From Epilithonimonas arachidiradicis (GTDB lineage Bacteria; Bacteroidota; Bacteroidia; Flavobacteriales; Weeksellaceae): DNA of 64,000 bases. Positions 25,871 through 34,131 of the stretch are shown piece after piece. A model generated the notes under the pieces. The model saw only the letters and a list, made by a program, of their open reading frames with translations, did not search any database and was not told the DNA's origin. The stretch lies in assembly GCF_003610695.1 (NCBI RefSeq), contig NZ_RAQH01000008.1, forward strand, positions 62,001-126,000. Direction: 5' to 3'. Position numbers and translations under genes: made by a program. The stretch's first letter is position 1. The number at the start of each line of letters is the position of its first letter.

Positions 25871-28075
25871 ATGTATCCGAAAGAATATATCAATTGTGAC
25901 CAGGAACCCATCCATATCTGTGGCGAAGTCCAGGAATATGGGTTTCTAATTGGAGTTCAAAATTCTAAAATAGTTTCTTACAGCGAAAATATTCTAGACC
26001 TTTTTTCTATAGATTCTAATGCACTGATTGGAAAAGATATCCATGTATTATTTAGTGAGCTTGATATCAATGTCAATTGGGAAAATTATTCTAATAATCA
26101 AGAGCTTGCAATACAGCATATTGATTATAACAATATAGAATATACTTTAAGTATTCATACCAATCTGGAAGTCACTTTTTTTGAGATAGAAAAAGTAGTT
26201 CCTAATCATAAAATCAACAAAGAATATGCTGCGATACAACATATTCTTAGAAATTCTAATGATGAAAATATCTGGAAAGTCCTGTTGAAAGAGATTCAGG
26301 ATGTGATTGATTTTGACCGTGTAATGATTTATCAATTTCATTATGACGGAAGCGGCCAGGTAATTGAAGAATTAGTTAAACCAAATCTTGAGAGCTACCT
26401 GCATCTCCATTATCCGGAATCTGACATTCCTGCCCAAGCCCGGGCGCTGTATCTTAAGAACCCGGTAAGAATCACATCACACGTCTCCGGGAAAACCTAC
26501 CCTATTGTTGGTGTAATCCCGAGAGAGAATATGGATCTTACTTACAGCGTCACAAGATCGTCGTCGCCTGTACATAGAGAATATCTGAAAAATGCGAAAG
26601 TCGAGGCAAGTTTCAGTACTTCCATTATTGTCAATGGAGAATTGTGGGGAATGGTGGCTTGTCAAAATGTTGAGCCAAAACATCTTGATCTTCAATCCAG
26701 ATTACTGGCAGAGACTTTGACGAGGACTTCTGCGAACGCCTTTGCCTCTTACAGATCGTTGCAGACTTTGGAAGAATACCAGAGAATCAATCTTAATAAT
26801 ATCTCTCTTCGTCAAAATCTACTGAGTGAGGAGGATTTTGGAAAGGCGCTCGAAACGAATATCAATGATATTATGGACAGCTGTGCGGCGGACGGAATGA
26901 TTATCAAAATCAACAACGAGATCTTGACTGCCGGCATTGTCCCGAATCATTCTGATATAGAAAAAATCATTGTCTGGAGCAAAGAAAACAATGAGAATTT
27001 TGAAGAGAATATCTTCATTAGCAATACACTCTGCCAGGACATTAATATAGAATTGGACAATCCAGAAATCAGTTGTGGAATTATTACCAGCGTGCTTGGA
27101 AATAATACGTCTGATATGTTGATCTGGCTCCGTAAAGAACAAGGACAAAAAATAAAGTGGGCGGGAAAACCTGAAAAAGATACAGTTTCTGAAATCAAAG
27201 ATGGTGTAGAGATCATCAAGTTTTCCCCAAGGAAGTCCTTCGAAGTCTGGAAAGAATATGTGAAAGGAACTTCCCTGCCTTGGAAAATCAAAGAAATAGA
27301 ATCAGCAAGATGGATTACTTCTGTAATTCTAAAAGCTTCTCATACCAAATCTTCTCAGATTGTTGATCTTAATAATCAGCTGAAGGAGCTTAACCAAGAA
27401 TTAGATTCTTTCTCTCATACGATTTCGCACGATCTCAATACGCCGCTGACGGTTATTAAACTGAATGCCCAGTTGGCAAAAAAGATTCCGGATCCGGAAA
27501 ATGTCCAGAAAACATTAGACAACATTATTGTTCAGGTAGATACAATGAGCGAAATGATCCGGAATGTTCTGGAGTTAAGTAAAATCAAGAAATCAGAAAT
27601 AGAATTGAGGAGAATTGAAGTTGATTCGCTAATCAGTAAACTGGCTGAAGATTCTAAAATCAGTTTTAATTCGCCTCATACAGAGATTGTCATAGAAAAT
27701 ACACCAGAGGTTTTAGGTGATAAAACGATGGTCTATCAGGTCTTTGTCAACGTGATTGGTAATGCGGTAAAATATTCTTCCAAATCGGAAAAGCCGCTGG
27801 TTAAAATAGAAGGTGAGATTTATGAAGATGCTGTAACTTACAAAATTACCGATAACGGAATCGGGATTGATCAGCAGGAATCTAATAAAATGTTCAAGAT
27901 ATTCAGCCGAATGAGTAATGCTAAGGAGTTCAAAGGCAATGGTGTTGGGCTGAGTATTGTTCATCACCTGATGGAGAAAATGGGCGGAAAAATAAGCTAT
28001 GAAAGTGAAAGCGGCAAAGGCACAACATTTATTTTAAAATTTCAAAAACCAAATTATGATTTCAGTATTTCTTAA
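25871..28075 (+). CDS. bphP: Bacteriophytochrome histidine kinase
   Basis: A 734-aa red/far-red photoreceptor kinase. Order: PAS (about 5-115), GAF (about 135-310), PHY (about 320-500), HisKA (about 505-575), HATPase_c (about 615-725). Cys9 in NCDQEPIHICGEVQEYG is at the biliverdin attachment position. The GAF motif PESDIPAQARALY is intact. The PHY tongue is recognisable from WAGKP through FSPRKSFEVWKEYVKGTSLPW. The phosphorylated His is H520 in ISHDLNTPL; the ATP lid regions are NVIGNAVKYSSK, DNGIGI and GNGVGLSIV. No response regulator or receiver domain is adjacent. Its 3' end overlaps the heme oxygenase gene by 20 bp. Confidence 0.97.
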   Translation: MYPKEYINCDQEPIHICGEVQEYGFLIGVQNSKIVSYSENILDLFSIDSNALIGKDIHVLFSELDINVNWENYSNNQELAIQHIDYNNIEYTLSIHTNLEVTFFEIEKVVPNHKINKEYAAIQHILRNSNDENIWKVLLKEIQDVIDFDRVMIYQFHYDGSGQVIEELVKPNLESYLHLHYPESDIPAQARALYLKNPVRITSHVSGKTYPIVGVIPRENMDLTYSVTRSSSPVHREYLKNAKVEASFSTSIIVNGELWGMVACQNVEPKHLDLQSRLLAETLTRTSANAFASYRSLQTLEEYQRINLNNISLRQNLLSEEDFGKALETNINDIMDSCAADGMIIKINNEILTAGIVPNHSDIEKIIVWSKENNENFEENIFISNTLCQDINIELDNPEISCGIITSVLGNNTSDMLIWLRKEQGQKIKWAGKPEKDTVSEIKDGVEIIKFSPRKSFEVWKEYVKGTSLPWKIKEIESARWITSVILKASHTKSSQIVDLNNQLKELNQELDSFSHTISHDLNTPLTVIKLNAQLAKKIPDPENVQKTLDNIIVQVDTMSEMIRNVLELSKIKKSEIELRRIEVDSLISKLAEDSKISFNSPHTEIVIENTPEVLGDKTMVYQVFVNVIGNAVKYSSKSEKPLVKIEGEIYEDAVTYKITDNGIGIDQQESNKMFKIFSRMSNAKEFKGNGVGLSIVHHLMEKMGGKISYESESGKGTTFILKFQKPNYDFSIS

Positions 28076-28592
28076 GGAGCAAACGAAACAACAACACGAC
28101 GACACAGAAGCAAAATTACAATCACAAAAGATTTTTGATAAATCTTATACTTTAAATGATTACAAGACTCTTTTAATCCATAATTATAAACTGATCAGCA
28201 GATACGAGCCTCAGATCCAGGAAAAATTAAAAGCTTATCCGGAGTTGAAATTGGAACTGAGAAGTAAAATCGATGCTCTTCGAACAGATCTAAATAATCT
28301 GAATATCCAGACAGAAAATGAAAACCCAACTCACAATCTTGAAAACGAAGCTGAAGCTTTTGGCGCTTTGTATGTGATGGAAGGTTCTACACTTGGAGGC
28401 AATGTCATTGCAAAACAACTTAAAAAAAATCCGGAATTCGAAAATGTAGAGTTCAATTATTTTGGAGTTTATGGCGAGAATACAGGACCTTACTGGCAGG
28501 AATTTAAATCCATTATTGATGATAAAATTACCGAAGAACACTACAAAGATTGTGTAGCCGGCGCAAAAAAAGCTTATCAATTATTAGCATAA
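28056..28592 (+). CDS. bphO: Heme oxygenase supplying biliverdin to the phytochrome
   Basis: A 178-aa biliverdin-producing heme oxygenase. The proximal heme ligand is most likely H14 (EQTKQQHDDTEAKL), and the distal helix is AFGALYVMEGSTLGGNVIAKQL, where the Gly-rich GSTLGG matches bacterial BphO/HemO. It overlaps bphP by 20 bp in a different frame, so translation is coupled and the chromophore is made with the apoprotein. The alternative role, iron recovery from heme, is less likely given the position. Confidence 0.93.
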   Translation: MISVFLKEQTKQQHDDTEAKLQSQKIFDKSYTLNDYKTLLIHNYKLISRYEPQIQEKLKAYPELKLELRSKIDALRTDLNNLNIQTENENPTHNLENEAEAFGALYVMEGSTLGGNVIAKQLKKNPEFENVEFNYFGVYGENTGPYWQEFKSIIDDKITEEHYKDCVAGAKKAYQLLA

Positions 28593-28625
28593 AAAAACGG
28601 AGCGATTTAATTTCGTTCCGTTTTT
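28593..28625. terminator. Bidirectional terminator between bphO and a PPIase gene
   Basis: AAAACGGAGCGA / TCGTTCCGTTTT stem with one G-T pair, flanked by A and T runs; lies between convergent genes. Confidence 0.8.
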
Positions 28626-28644
28626 CTTTTTATTGATTTCTAAA

Positions 28645-29742
28645 TTATTTCTCGATTTTTACCAATTCTACATCGAAAACCAACCAAGAGTTTGGTGGGA
28701 TCACACCTCCTGCTCCTCTTTCGCCGTATCCTAATGCTGGTGGAATCAATAGCGTTGCAGCTTCTCCTTCTTTCAATAAAAGAATCCCTTCGTCCCAACC
28801 TTTGATAACTTGTCCCACTCCAATTGGAATATCGATAGGCTGACCTCTTTTGAATGAGTTATCAAACTCTTCTCCATCCACTAGTTTCCCGGCATAATGC
28901 ACAGCAACGGTTTGTCCTGCCGTTGGATTAGCTCCAGTGGAAGTTTTAGTAATTTTATAATAAAGTCCAGATGGCGTTGACTGCATCCCGGCTTTCAGAT
29001 CATTAACTAATTTTTCTTGCTTCTCGGCAAATTCCTTCAACTTTCTTGCCTTTTCTTCTTCAGCTTTTGCTAAGTAGGCCTTATTATTATCCTGGATTTT
29101 TGCTTTACCCTCTGCAAAGATTTTCGCAGCATCATAATGCTTGTATTGATCTCCTTTTGAGAAAACCGCAACTTTGTTTAATACAACATCAGTCTTTGGT
29201 TTGTCCTGAGCGCCTTTTTCTACATTGGCAATAGAATCGATAACCGCTTCTCCTTTTACAACTTTACCAAAAATTGTATGTCTTCCGTCCAGCCAAGGTG
29301 TCGCAACTTCTGTAATGAAGAACTGAGAACCGTTGGTATTAGGTCCGGAATTAGCCATTGATAAGATTCCTTTTCCCGTATGCTGAAGATCATTCTTCTC
29401 ATCATCGAATTTGTAACCAGGATCACCCATCCCTGTTCCTTGTGGGTCTCCTCCTTGGATCATAAAATCCTTGATCACTCTGTGGAAGATCGTTCCATCG
29501 TAGAAGGGTTCTCCTTTTTTCTTCGATTTATTTTCGATTTTACCTTCGGCAAGACCAACAAAATTAGCTACAGTAACCGGAGATTTCTCATCCTCGAATT
29601 TTACTAAGATATCCCCTTTTGTTGTTACAAAATTCCCGTAAAGTCCGTCTGGCAGACTTTTGTAAGTTTCTTTGTCTATTTCCAATGTTTTACAATTTAA
29701 TAGTGTTAATAATGTTATAGATAATGCTATAAATTTTTTCAT
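28645..29742 (-). CDS. Lipoprotein with fused cyclophilin and FKBP peptidyl-prolyl isomerase domains
   Basis: A 365-aa envelope foldase. Signal MKKFIALSITLLTLLNC gives a lipobox Cys at residue 17. Residues about 33-195 are a cyclophilin (FHRVIKDFMIQGGDPQGTG, GILSMANSGPNTNGSQFFI, LDGRHTIFGKV). Residues about 205-250 are a Lys/Glu-rich, probably helical linker. Residues about 255-365 are an FKBP (VAVHYAGKLVDGEEFDNSF, GQVIKGWDEGILLLKEGE, LGYGERGAGGVIPPNSWLVFDVELV). Key active-site residues of both families are visible. It lies just downstream of the GldI-like PPIase on the same strand, so the two may form one envelope-folding operon. Confidence 0.93.
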   Translation of the reverse strand: MKKFIALSITLLTLLNCKTLEIDKETYKSLPDGLYGNFVTTKGDILVKFEDEKSPVTVANFVGLAEGKIENKSKKKGEPFYDGTIFHRVIKDFMIQGGDPQGTGMGDPGYKFDDEKNDLQHTGKGILSMANSGPNTNGSQFFITEVATPWLDGRHTIFGKVVKGEAVIDSIANVEKGAQDKPKTDVVLNKVAVFSKGDQYKHYDAAKIFAEGKAKIQDNNKAYLAKAEEEKARKLKEFAEKQEKLVNDLKAGMQSTPSGLYYKITKTSTGANPTAGQTVAVHYAGKLVDGEEFDNSFKRGQPIDIPIGVGQVIKGWDEGILLLKEGEAATLLIPPALGYGERGAGGVIPPNSWLVFDVELVKIEK

Positions 29743-29762
29743 TTTTATATAAGCGTTAGTTT

Positions 29763-30275
29763 TTATAGTACTTTAACTTTGATAATCAAAGGCATATCAT
29801 TCGTGATCTTTTTGTTGTCACCATAGGTTCCGTAAGCTAAAACCGAAGGCACCAGCAATTCTGCTTCCTCTCCTTTTTTCAAATACCTTATGGCATCTTC
29901 TACAGCATCCATCTCCTGAAAATGACCAAATTCTACATCGATATTCTTAACCGGTGTTTCATACAGCTTAACTCTGTCAAAGTCGTAAATGTAATATTGG
30001 TAAGAGACTCTCTCGCCATTGTTCTTGCGGTAGTTTTTCTCGAGATTTTCTATATTAACCCAATAGTTCATTCCCATAGGGTAATATTTTTCATCTTGAG
30101 CTTTGATCCAGTCTTCTATTTGAGCTCTTTCCAAATCGTTCAGATCTTTGGTTCTATTTTTAGAAACTTCCATTTCACTTTCTGACATAAATTGCTCGTC
30201 AGGCTTCTGGACAGGCGACTGTTTTACGCAGGAAACGGTAAGAATTAGAATCGATATGCAAAATAATTTCTTCAT
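29763..30275 (-). CDS. gldI: GldI-like FKBP-type lipoprotein
   Basis: The frame opens at 30305; ATG 30273-30275 (MKKLFCISILILTVSC, lipobox Cys at residue 16) is the better start, giving 170 aa. The C-terminal about 90 residues show an FKBP core (VSYQYYIYDFDRVKLYET, FGHFQEMDAVEDAIRYLKKGEEAELLVPSVLAYGTYGD). The active site is degenerate compared with classical FKBPs, as in the gliding-motility lipoprotein GldI. The N-terminal half is charged and helical. GldI is needed for gliding and T9SS-linked secretion in Flavobacterium, but non-gliding relatives keep homologues, so motility is not implied. Confidence 0.7.
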   Translation of the reverse strand: MKKLFCISILILTVSCVKQSPVQKPDEQFMSESEMEVSKNRTKDLNDLERAQIEDWIKAQDEKYYPMGMNYWVNIENLEKNYRKNNGERVSYQYYIYDFDRVKLYETPVKNIDVEFGHFQEMDAVEDAIRYLKKGEEAELLVPSVLAYGTYGDNKKITNDMPLIIKVKVL

Positions 30276-30356
30276 ATTCCGATAATGTTCTCTGAAATAG
30301 CTCAAAAAACTTTTGCGAAAATAAGGATTTTAAAAGACTTAATTGGTATCAAAAAA

Positions 30357-30388
30357 CAAAAACCGGAAGCAATTTTCCGGTTTTCATT
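30357..30388 (-). terminator. Terminator of ilvE
   Basis: On the minus strand GAAAACCGGAA / TTCCGGTTTT stem followed by a T-rich stretch (GTTTTTTG). Confidence 0.8.
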
Positions 30389-30416
30389 CTTTCAATTTAT
30401 CTTTAATTATTTAATT

Positions 30417-31487
30417 CTAGATACTGTAAGCGTGTTCTTCTACCAGAACTCTCCATCCAAAAGGATCTTCAGCTTTATTAGTCTGGATATTGACAAGATC
30501 ATTCTTAAGTAACGAAGCGTAGCTTTCTTCTTCCGATAGCTGAGGTAATAACAAATGCTCACCTTGATAACCCAAAGCCTGGAAAACACTTGTAACAACT
30601 GCAGTTCCCACACCCCAAACTTCTTTCAAAGTTCCATTTTTCTGAGCGTCGATAACATCTGAAACCTTAACATTACCAATCACTACCTCAATACCTCTTT
30701 TCTTCGCCAATTGGATAAAGCTATCTCTGGTAACACCATCCAAAATTTTATCAGATGTTTTAGGCGTATAGATGGTATCATTGATTCTTACAAAAACGTT
30801 CATTGTTCCACTTTCTTCAAAATATTCGTGAGAACAATCGTCTGTCCAGATAATCTGCTCATAACCTTCTTCTATAGCCAACTGAGTAGGATAGAATGAA
30901 GCAGCATAGTTTCCTGCTGCCTTTGCAGCTCCTACACCTCCACTTGCTGCTCTGGAATAATGATCAGCAATTTTTACAGAAACTGGCGCAGTGTAATAAT
31001 TTTTTGCCGGCGTTGCAACAATGGCAAACATATATTTTTCAGAGATTCTTGCTTTAAGTGCTTCTTCCGTAGCGAATAATAATGGTCTGATGTAAAGTGA
31101 CATTCCTTCCCCGTGAGGAATCCAGTCTCTATCAATATCCACCAAAGCTTTCAGCCCATCCATAAACATCTCTTCGGAAATCTCAGGAATTGCCAATCTT
31201 TTTGCGGATTTGTTAATACGTTCAAAATTCTTTTCCGGGCGGAAAAGGAACACCTGACCGTCTTTATCTTTATAGGCCTTCATTCCTTCGAAACATGCTT
31301 GTCCGTAATTAACCCCCATCATAGCAGGGGTAAAACCTATTGGACCATAAGGAATCAACTGTAGATCCCCCCATTTTCCATTCTCGTATTCACAAATAAT
31401 CATATGATCTATAAAAGTGTTCCCGAATGAGAAATCTGTAGGATCAAATGAAGAAATTCTTGGGTTTGAAGTTTTTTGAATTATCAT
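30417..31487 (-). CDS. ilvE: Branched-chain amino acid aminotransferase
   Basis: PLP fold-type IV transaminase of 356 aa interconverting Val/Leu/Ile and their 2-oxo acids with glutamate. YGQACFEGMKAYKDKDGQVFLFRPEKNFERIN is the class IV N-terminal motif. The PLP Lys lies in GGVGAAKAAGNYAAS. ESGTMNVFVRINDTIYTP and ILDGVTRDSFIQLAKKRGIEV are the family cofactor-binding segments. Size fits the eukaryotic/bacterial type II group. Single gene with promoter at 31513-31542 and terminator at 30357-30388. Confidence 0.96.
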   Translation of the reverse strand: MIIQKTSNPRISSFDPTDFSFGNTFIDHMIICEYENGKWGDLQLIPYGPIGFTPAMMGVNYGQACFEGMKAYKDKDGQVFLFRPEKNFERINKSAKRLAIPEISEEMFMDGLKALVDIDRDWIPHGEGMSLYIRPLLFATEEALKARISEKYMFAIVATPAKNYYTAPVSVKIADHYSRAASGGVGAAKAAGNYAASFYPTQLAIEEGYEQIIWTDDCSHEYFEESGTMNVFVRINDTIYTPKTSDKILDGVTRDSFIQLAKKRGIEVVIGNVKVSDVIDAQKNGTLKEVWGVGTAVVTSVFQALGYQGEHLLLPQLSEEESYASLLKNDLVNIQTNKAEDPFGWRVLVEEHAYSI

Positions 31488-31512
31488 TTTTTAATTTTTT
31501 GTTGAGGTATTA

Positions 31513-31542
31513 CAAATATATAATAATTTTTTAATAATCAAA
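31513..31542 (-). promoter_or_regulatory. Promoter of ilvE
   Basis: On the minus strand TTTG (31539-31542) and TATATTTG (31513-31520) are 18 bp apart, a full match to the Bacteroidetes consensus. The predicted leader is about 20 nt. Confidence 0.75.
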
Positions 31543-31550
31543 ATTTAGTT

Positions 31551-31558
31551 TAATTTTG
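31551..31558 (+). promoter_or_regulatory. -7 element TAATTTTG before mnmD
   Basis: Full TAnnTTTG match ending 12 bp before the TTG start codon of mnmD, predicting a nearly leaderless transcript. No TTTG at the expected -33 position. Confidence 0.4.
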
Positions 31559-31570
31559 TAAAAAAATACT

Positions 31571-32245
31571 TTGAAAAGAGAATTAATCAGCACTAGTGAC
31601 GGAAGCAAAACATTATTAATCAATGGTTTAGAAGAGACTTACCATTCTAAACATGGCGCCCTTCAGGAAGCCGTTCATGTATTTATCAAAAATGGATTGA
31701 ATTTATTAAATGATTACGAAATTAATATTTTAGAGTTAGGATTTGGTACAGGTCTTAACGTTTTGGTAACATTTGATGAATATTTGAGAAATGATAAAAA
31801 TCATAAAATCAATTATTTTGGTGTCGAAAAATATCCGATTTTTTTACAAGAAGCAGCAGAATTGTCTTATTCTGAATTATTTCCGGACCCAATTATCAAA
31901 AATTTGTCTTTAGAGATTCATAAAAAAGAATGGGAAAAATCATTGGAACTAGATGTTAATTTCCATCTCAAAAAAATAAAAGAAGATTTTTTTAAGATCA
32001 AAGATATTAGCCTACCTCCAATTGATTTGGTTTATTTTGATTGCTTTGGAGCTAGAGTTCAGCCGGATCTTTGGGAAAAAGAGTTGTTTGAGATTGTTGC
32101 TTCCAAAATGAAGACAGGAGGATTATTAACAACATATTCATCAAAAGGAAGTGTGAGACGCATCTTGATCGAGCTAGGCTTCGAGGTTGAGAAAAAACAA
32201 GGCCCTCCCGGAAAAAGAGAAATGATCAACGCCTGGAAAAAATAA
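31571..32245 (+). CDS. mnmD: tRNA 5-methylaminomethyl-2-thiouridine methyltransferase MnmD
   Basis: A 224-aa SAM-dependent enzyme that methylates nm5-modified U34 in certain tRNAs; this is the stand-alone MnmD domain without the MnmC oxidase part. Features: TSDGSKTLLINGLEETYHSKHGALQEAVHVFI at the N-terminus, SAM motif ILELGFGTGLNVLVTF, acidic YFGVEKYP, and the catalytic-side IDLVYFDCFGARVQPDLWEKELF, where the usual FDAF appears as FDCFG. The C-terminal PPGKREMINAWK is typical. Starts with TTG at 31571. The NUDIX gene follows 33 bp later. Confidence 0.93.
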   Translation: MKRELISTSDGSKTLLINGLEETYHSKHGALQEAVHVFIKNGLNLLNDYEINILELGFGTGLNVLVTFDEYLRNDKNHKINYFGVEKYPIFLQEAAELSYSELFPDPIIKNLSLEIHKKEWEKSLELDVNFHLKKIKEDFFKIKDISLPPIDLVYFDCFGARVQPDLWEKELFEIVASKMKTGGLLTTYSSKGSVRRILIELGFEVEKKQGPPGKREMINAWKK

Positions 32246-32278
32246 TTTCCCTAAATTAGGCATTGCAAATCACAATTT

Positions 32279-32695
32279 ATGATAGACAAAATCAACATCA
32301 GGGTTTACGCGCTTTGTATAAAAGATAACAAAGTGCTTGCACTACACGAGGAATATGCTGGAGATCATCTTCTTAAATTACCCGGCGGTGGATTAGAATT
32401 CGGAGAAAGTACATTGGAATGCCTTAGAAGAGAGTTTCAAGAAGAACTTAATCTTGAAATTGAAGTTAAAGATCATTTTTATACGCAGGACGATTTTCTG
32501 GTTTCCAGATTTCGGGACAATGAGCAGTTGATTACAATTTATTATTTAGCCGAAATCCTCAATGAAGAAGATCTGCTAATCCTGGATCCTTGCATAGAAA
32601 AGACAGAATGGATACCGCTAGAAGGAGACAATCCCTTCCCATTACCAATTGACAAACGCGTTTTTGATATAGCAAAACAAAAATTCCTGAATTAA
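32279..32695 (+). CDS. NUDIX hydrolase
   Basis: A 138-aa pyrophosphohydrolase. The Nudix box GGLEFGESTLECLRREFQEE lies at about residues 37-56 and continues LNLEIE, intact apart from Gly replaced by Asn near its end. The N-terminal strand KINIRVYALCIKDNKVLALHEEYAG fits the fold. Substrate (nucleoside diphosphate linked to another group) cannot be predicted. A terminator hairpin overlaps its stop codon. Confidence 0.92.
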   Translation: MIDKINIRVYALCIKDNKVLALHEEYAGDHLLKLPGGGLEFGESTLECLRREFQEELNLEIEVKDHFYTQDDFLVSRFRDNEQLITIYYLAEILNEEDLLILDPCIEKTEWIPLEGDNPFPLPIDKRVFDIAKQKFLN

Positions 32696-32711
32696 GATTC
32701 AGGAATTTTTT
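32681..32711. terminator. Terminator overlapping the end of the NUDIX gene
   Basis: AAATTCCTGAAT / ATTCAGGAATTT stem with a TAAG-region loop that includes the stop codon, followed by T residues; convergent genes on both sides. Confidence 0.8.
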
Positions 32712-32728
32712 ATTCAATTTTTTAAGAA

Positions 32729-33184
32729 TTATTTCACTTCAACAAAATTAACATCGCCTTCATATTTTTTGTCGATTATCAGAATCATTGCAGCTTGAGT
32801 TATGTAAGATTGATCCTCTCCAACTGATTTTCTATATTTAACTTCAAGAATGTTGCTGTTCTTTCTAATTGAAACTAGCTCTAATTTTATAGTTTGATTT
32901 GAAGGATCTTCAATTTGTGCTACAACAAATTCGCGGGAAAAATCGATTGGTGTCGGTTTTCCGTTCTTTCCCATTATTGTTGCCATTCCAAACACCTGAT
33001 CAAACGCTTCTTGAGTTTCAAATTTGGGACTATCCATTGCAGCATCGATATTATTTTTAACGAAATAATTCTGTGCTTCTTTGTAGGGAATCTCTTCATT
33101 AATGACTGAGTCTCCTGGTTTGACAGATGAATTACAATTAATTAAAATCAATAACAAAATAATGTAAGCAATATACTTTCTCAT
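32729..33184 (-). CDS. Small lipoprotein, unknown function
   Basis: A 151-aa protein with type II signal MRKYIAYIILLLILINC (Cys17). The mature part has alternating strands (FSREFVVAQIEDPSNQTIKLELVSIRKNSNILEVKYR), then QAAMILIIDKKYEGDVNFVEV. This resembles a cystatin/protease-inhibitor-like lipoprotein fold common in Bacteroidetes, but I do not assign a family. Its start lies 2 bp after the stop of the sterol desaturase gene, so it is the last gene of that operon. Confidence 0.7.
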   Translation of the reverse strand: MRKYIAYIILLLILINCNSSVKPGDSVINEEIPYKEAQNYFVKNNIDAAMDSPKFETQEAFDQVFGMATIMGKNGKPTPIDFSREFVVAQIEDPSNQTIKLELVSIRKNSNILEVKYRKSVGEDQSYITQAAMILIIDKKYEGDVNFVEVK

Positions 33185-33186
33185 AA

Positions 33187-34131
33187 TTAGGATGCTTGTT
33201 TTTTCATTCTCCTCTCCAGCTCTTCCCGCTGATAATCTCTTACGGTTTTACCTGTTCCGTCGTGTCGCCAGCCTGGTGAATAGAAAAGATATTTTAACTT
33301 ATCTGTAAATTTTAAATCAGGTTGTTTCAGGTCTCTTGCAATTTTTTTCCATTCGTAGAACACAAGATTTACAGGACCTTTGTCTTCCATTTTTGGATAG
33401 ATTCCGTATTTGATGGGAACTTCCGGAACTTCTTTTTCGAATGTTCCAAAAATTCTGTCCCAGATAATCAGCGCCATTCCCATATTCCTGTCCAGATAAC
33501 GGATATTGCAGGCGTGATGAACCCTATGATGTGAAGGCGTTACCATAAACCACTCCAGAAAACCAAGGTTCTTAACGGTTTGTGTATGGACCCAAGTCCC
33601 ATAAACCTGTAAAACCGAATATGCCACCATAATATGCCAAGGATTGAATCCTAAAAATGCCAATGGCGAAAAGTACAAATACCTGTATAAAGGTTGTAAA
33701 ACAGGACTTCTGAAACCTGTTGTGATATTGAAGTGATCCGAACTGTGATGTGTGATGTGAACCGCCCAAAACGCTCTGGAATGATGATCTACATAATGCA
33801 AAACATAATAGGCAAAATCCTGTAAAACAAAAACCGCGACAAAATACCAGACGTTAAATTCCCAAGTGAACAAACGGTGGTGATAAAAGAAAAACATTAC
33901 AGCCATAGACACTCCCTTCATCAGAAGATCTAATCCATAATTGAGGACAGCCAGATAAACATTGGATAAAACGTCTTTGGTCTCGTATAATTTTTCTTTG
34001 TTGAAATGACTATAAATCATTTCTCCTAAAATGACAATAGCGTGAATTGGTATAGACCACATATAGATGATCCCTTGCCCATTTTCGCTAAAAATTTCGT
34101 CTAACATGTTAATAGTTCTTATAAATTCCAA
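33187..34131 (-). CDS. Sterol desaturase/fatty acid hydroxylase family membrane enzyme
   Basis: A 314-aa di-iron membrane oxygenase. His clusters: HYVDHHSRAFWAVHITHHSSDHFN (residues about 115-138) and TPSHHRVHH (about 199-207), with at least four membrane helices before and between. Family members hydroxylate or desaturate lipids, alkylglycerols or carotenoids. The C-terminal 50 residues are basic and soluble (KTVRDYQREELERRMKKQ). It overlaps the upstream glycosyltransferase by 13 bp. The substrate is unknown; an envelope lipid is the simplest inference. Confidence 0.88.
   Translation of the reverse strand: MEFIRTINMLDEIFSENGQGIIYMWSIPIHAIVILGEMIYSHFNKEKLYETKDVLSNVYLAVLNYGLDLLMKGVSMAVMFFFYHHRLFTWEFNVWYFVAVFVLQDFAYYVLHYVDHHSRAFWAVHITHHSSDHFNITTGFRSPVLQPLYRYLYFSPLAFLGFNPWHIMVAYSVLQVYGTWVHTQTVKNLGFLEWFMVTPSHHRVHHACNIRYLDRNMGMALIIWDRIFGTFEKEVPEVPIKYGIYPKMEDKGPVNLVFYEWKKIARDLKQPDLKFTDKLKYLFYSPGWRHDGTGKTVRDYQREELERRMKKQAS

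Noticed and set aside
25871-28592. Phytochrome-heme oxygenase pair as an undescribed system
   Set aside because: The pairing is well known in bacteria; only the missing regulator and the upstream palindrome are of interest.
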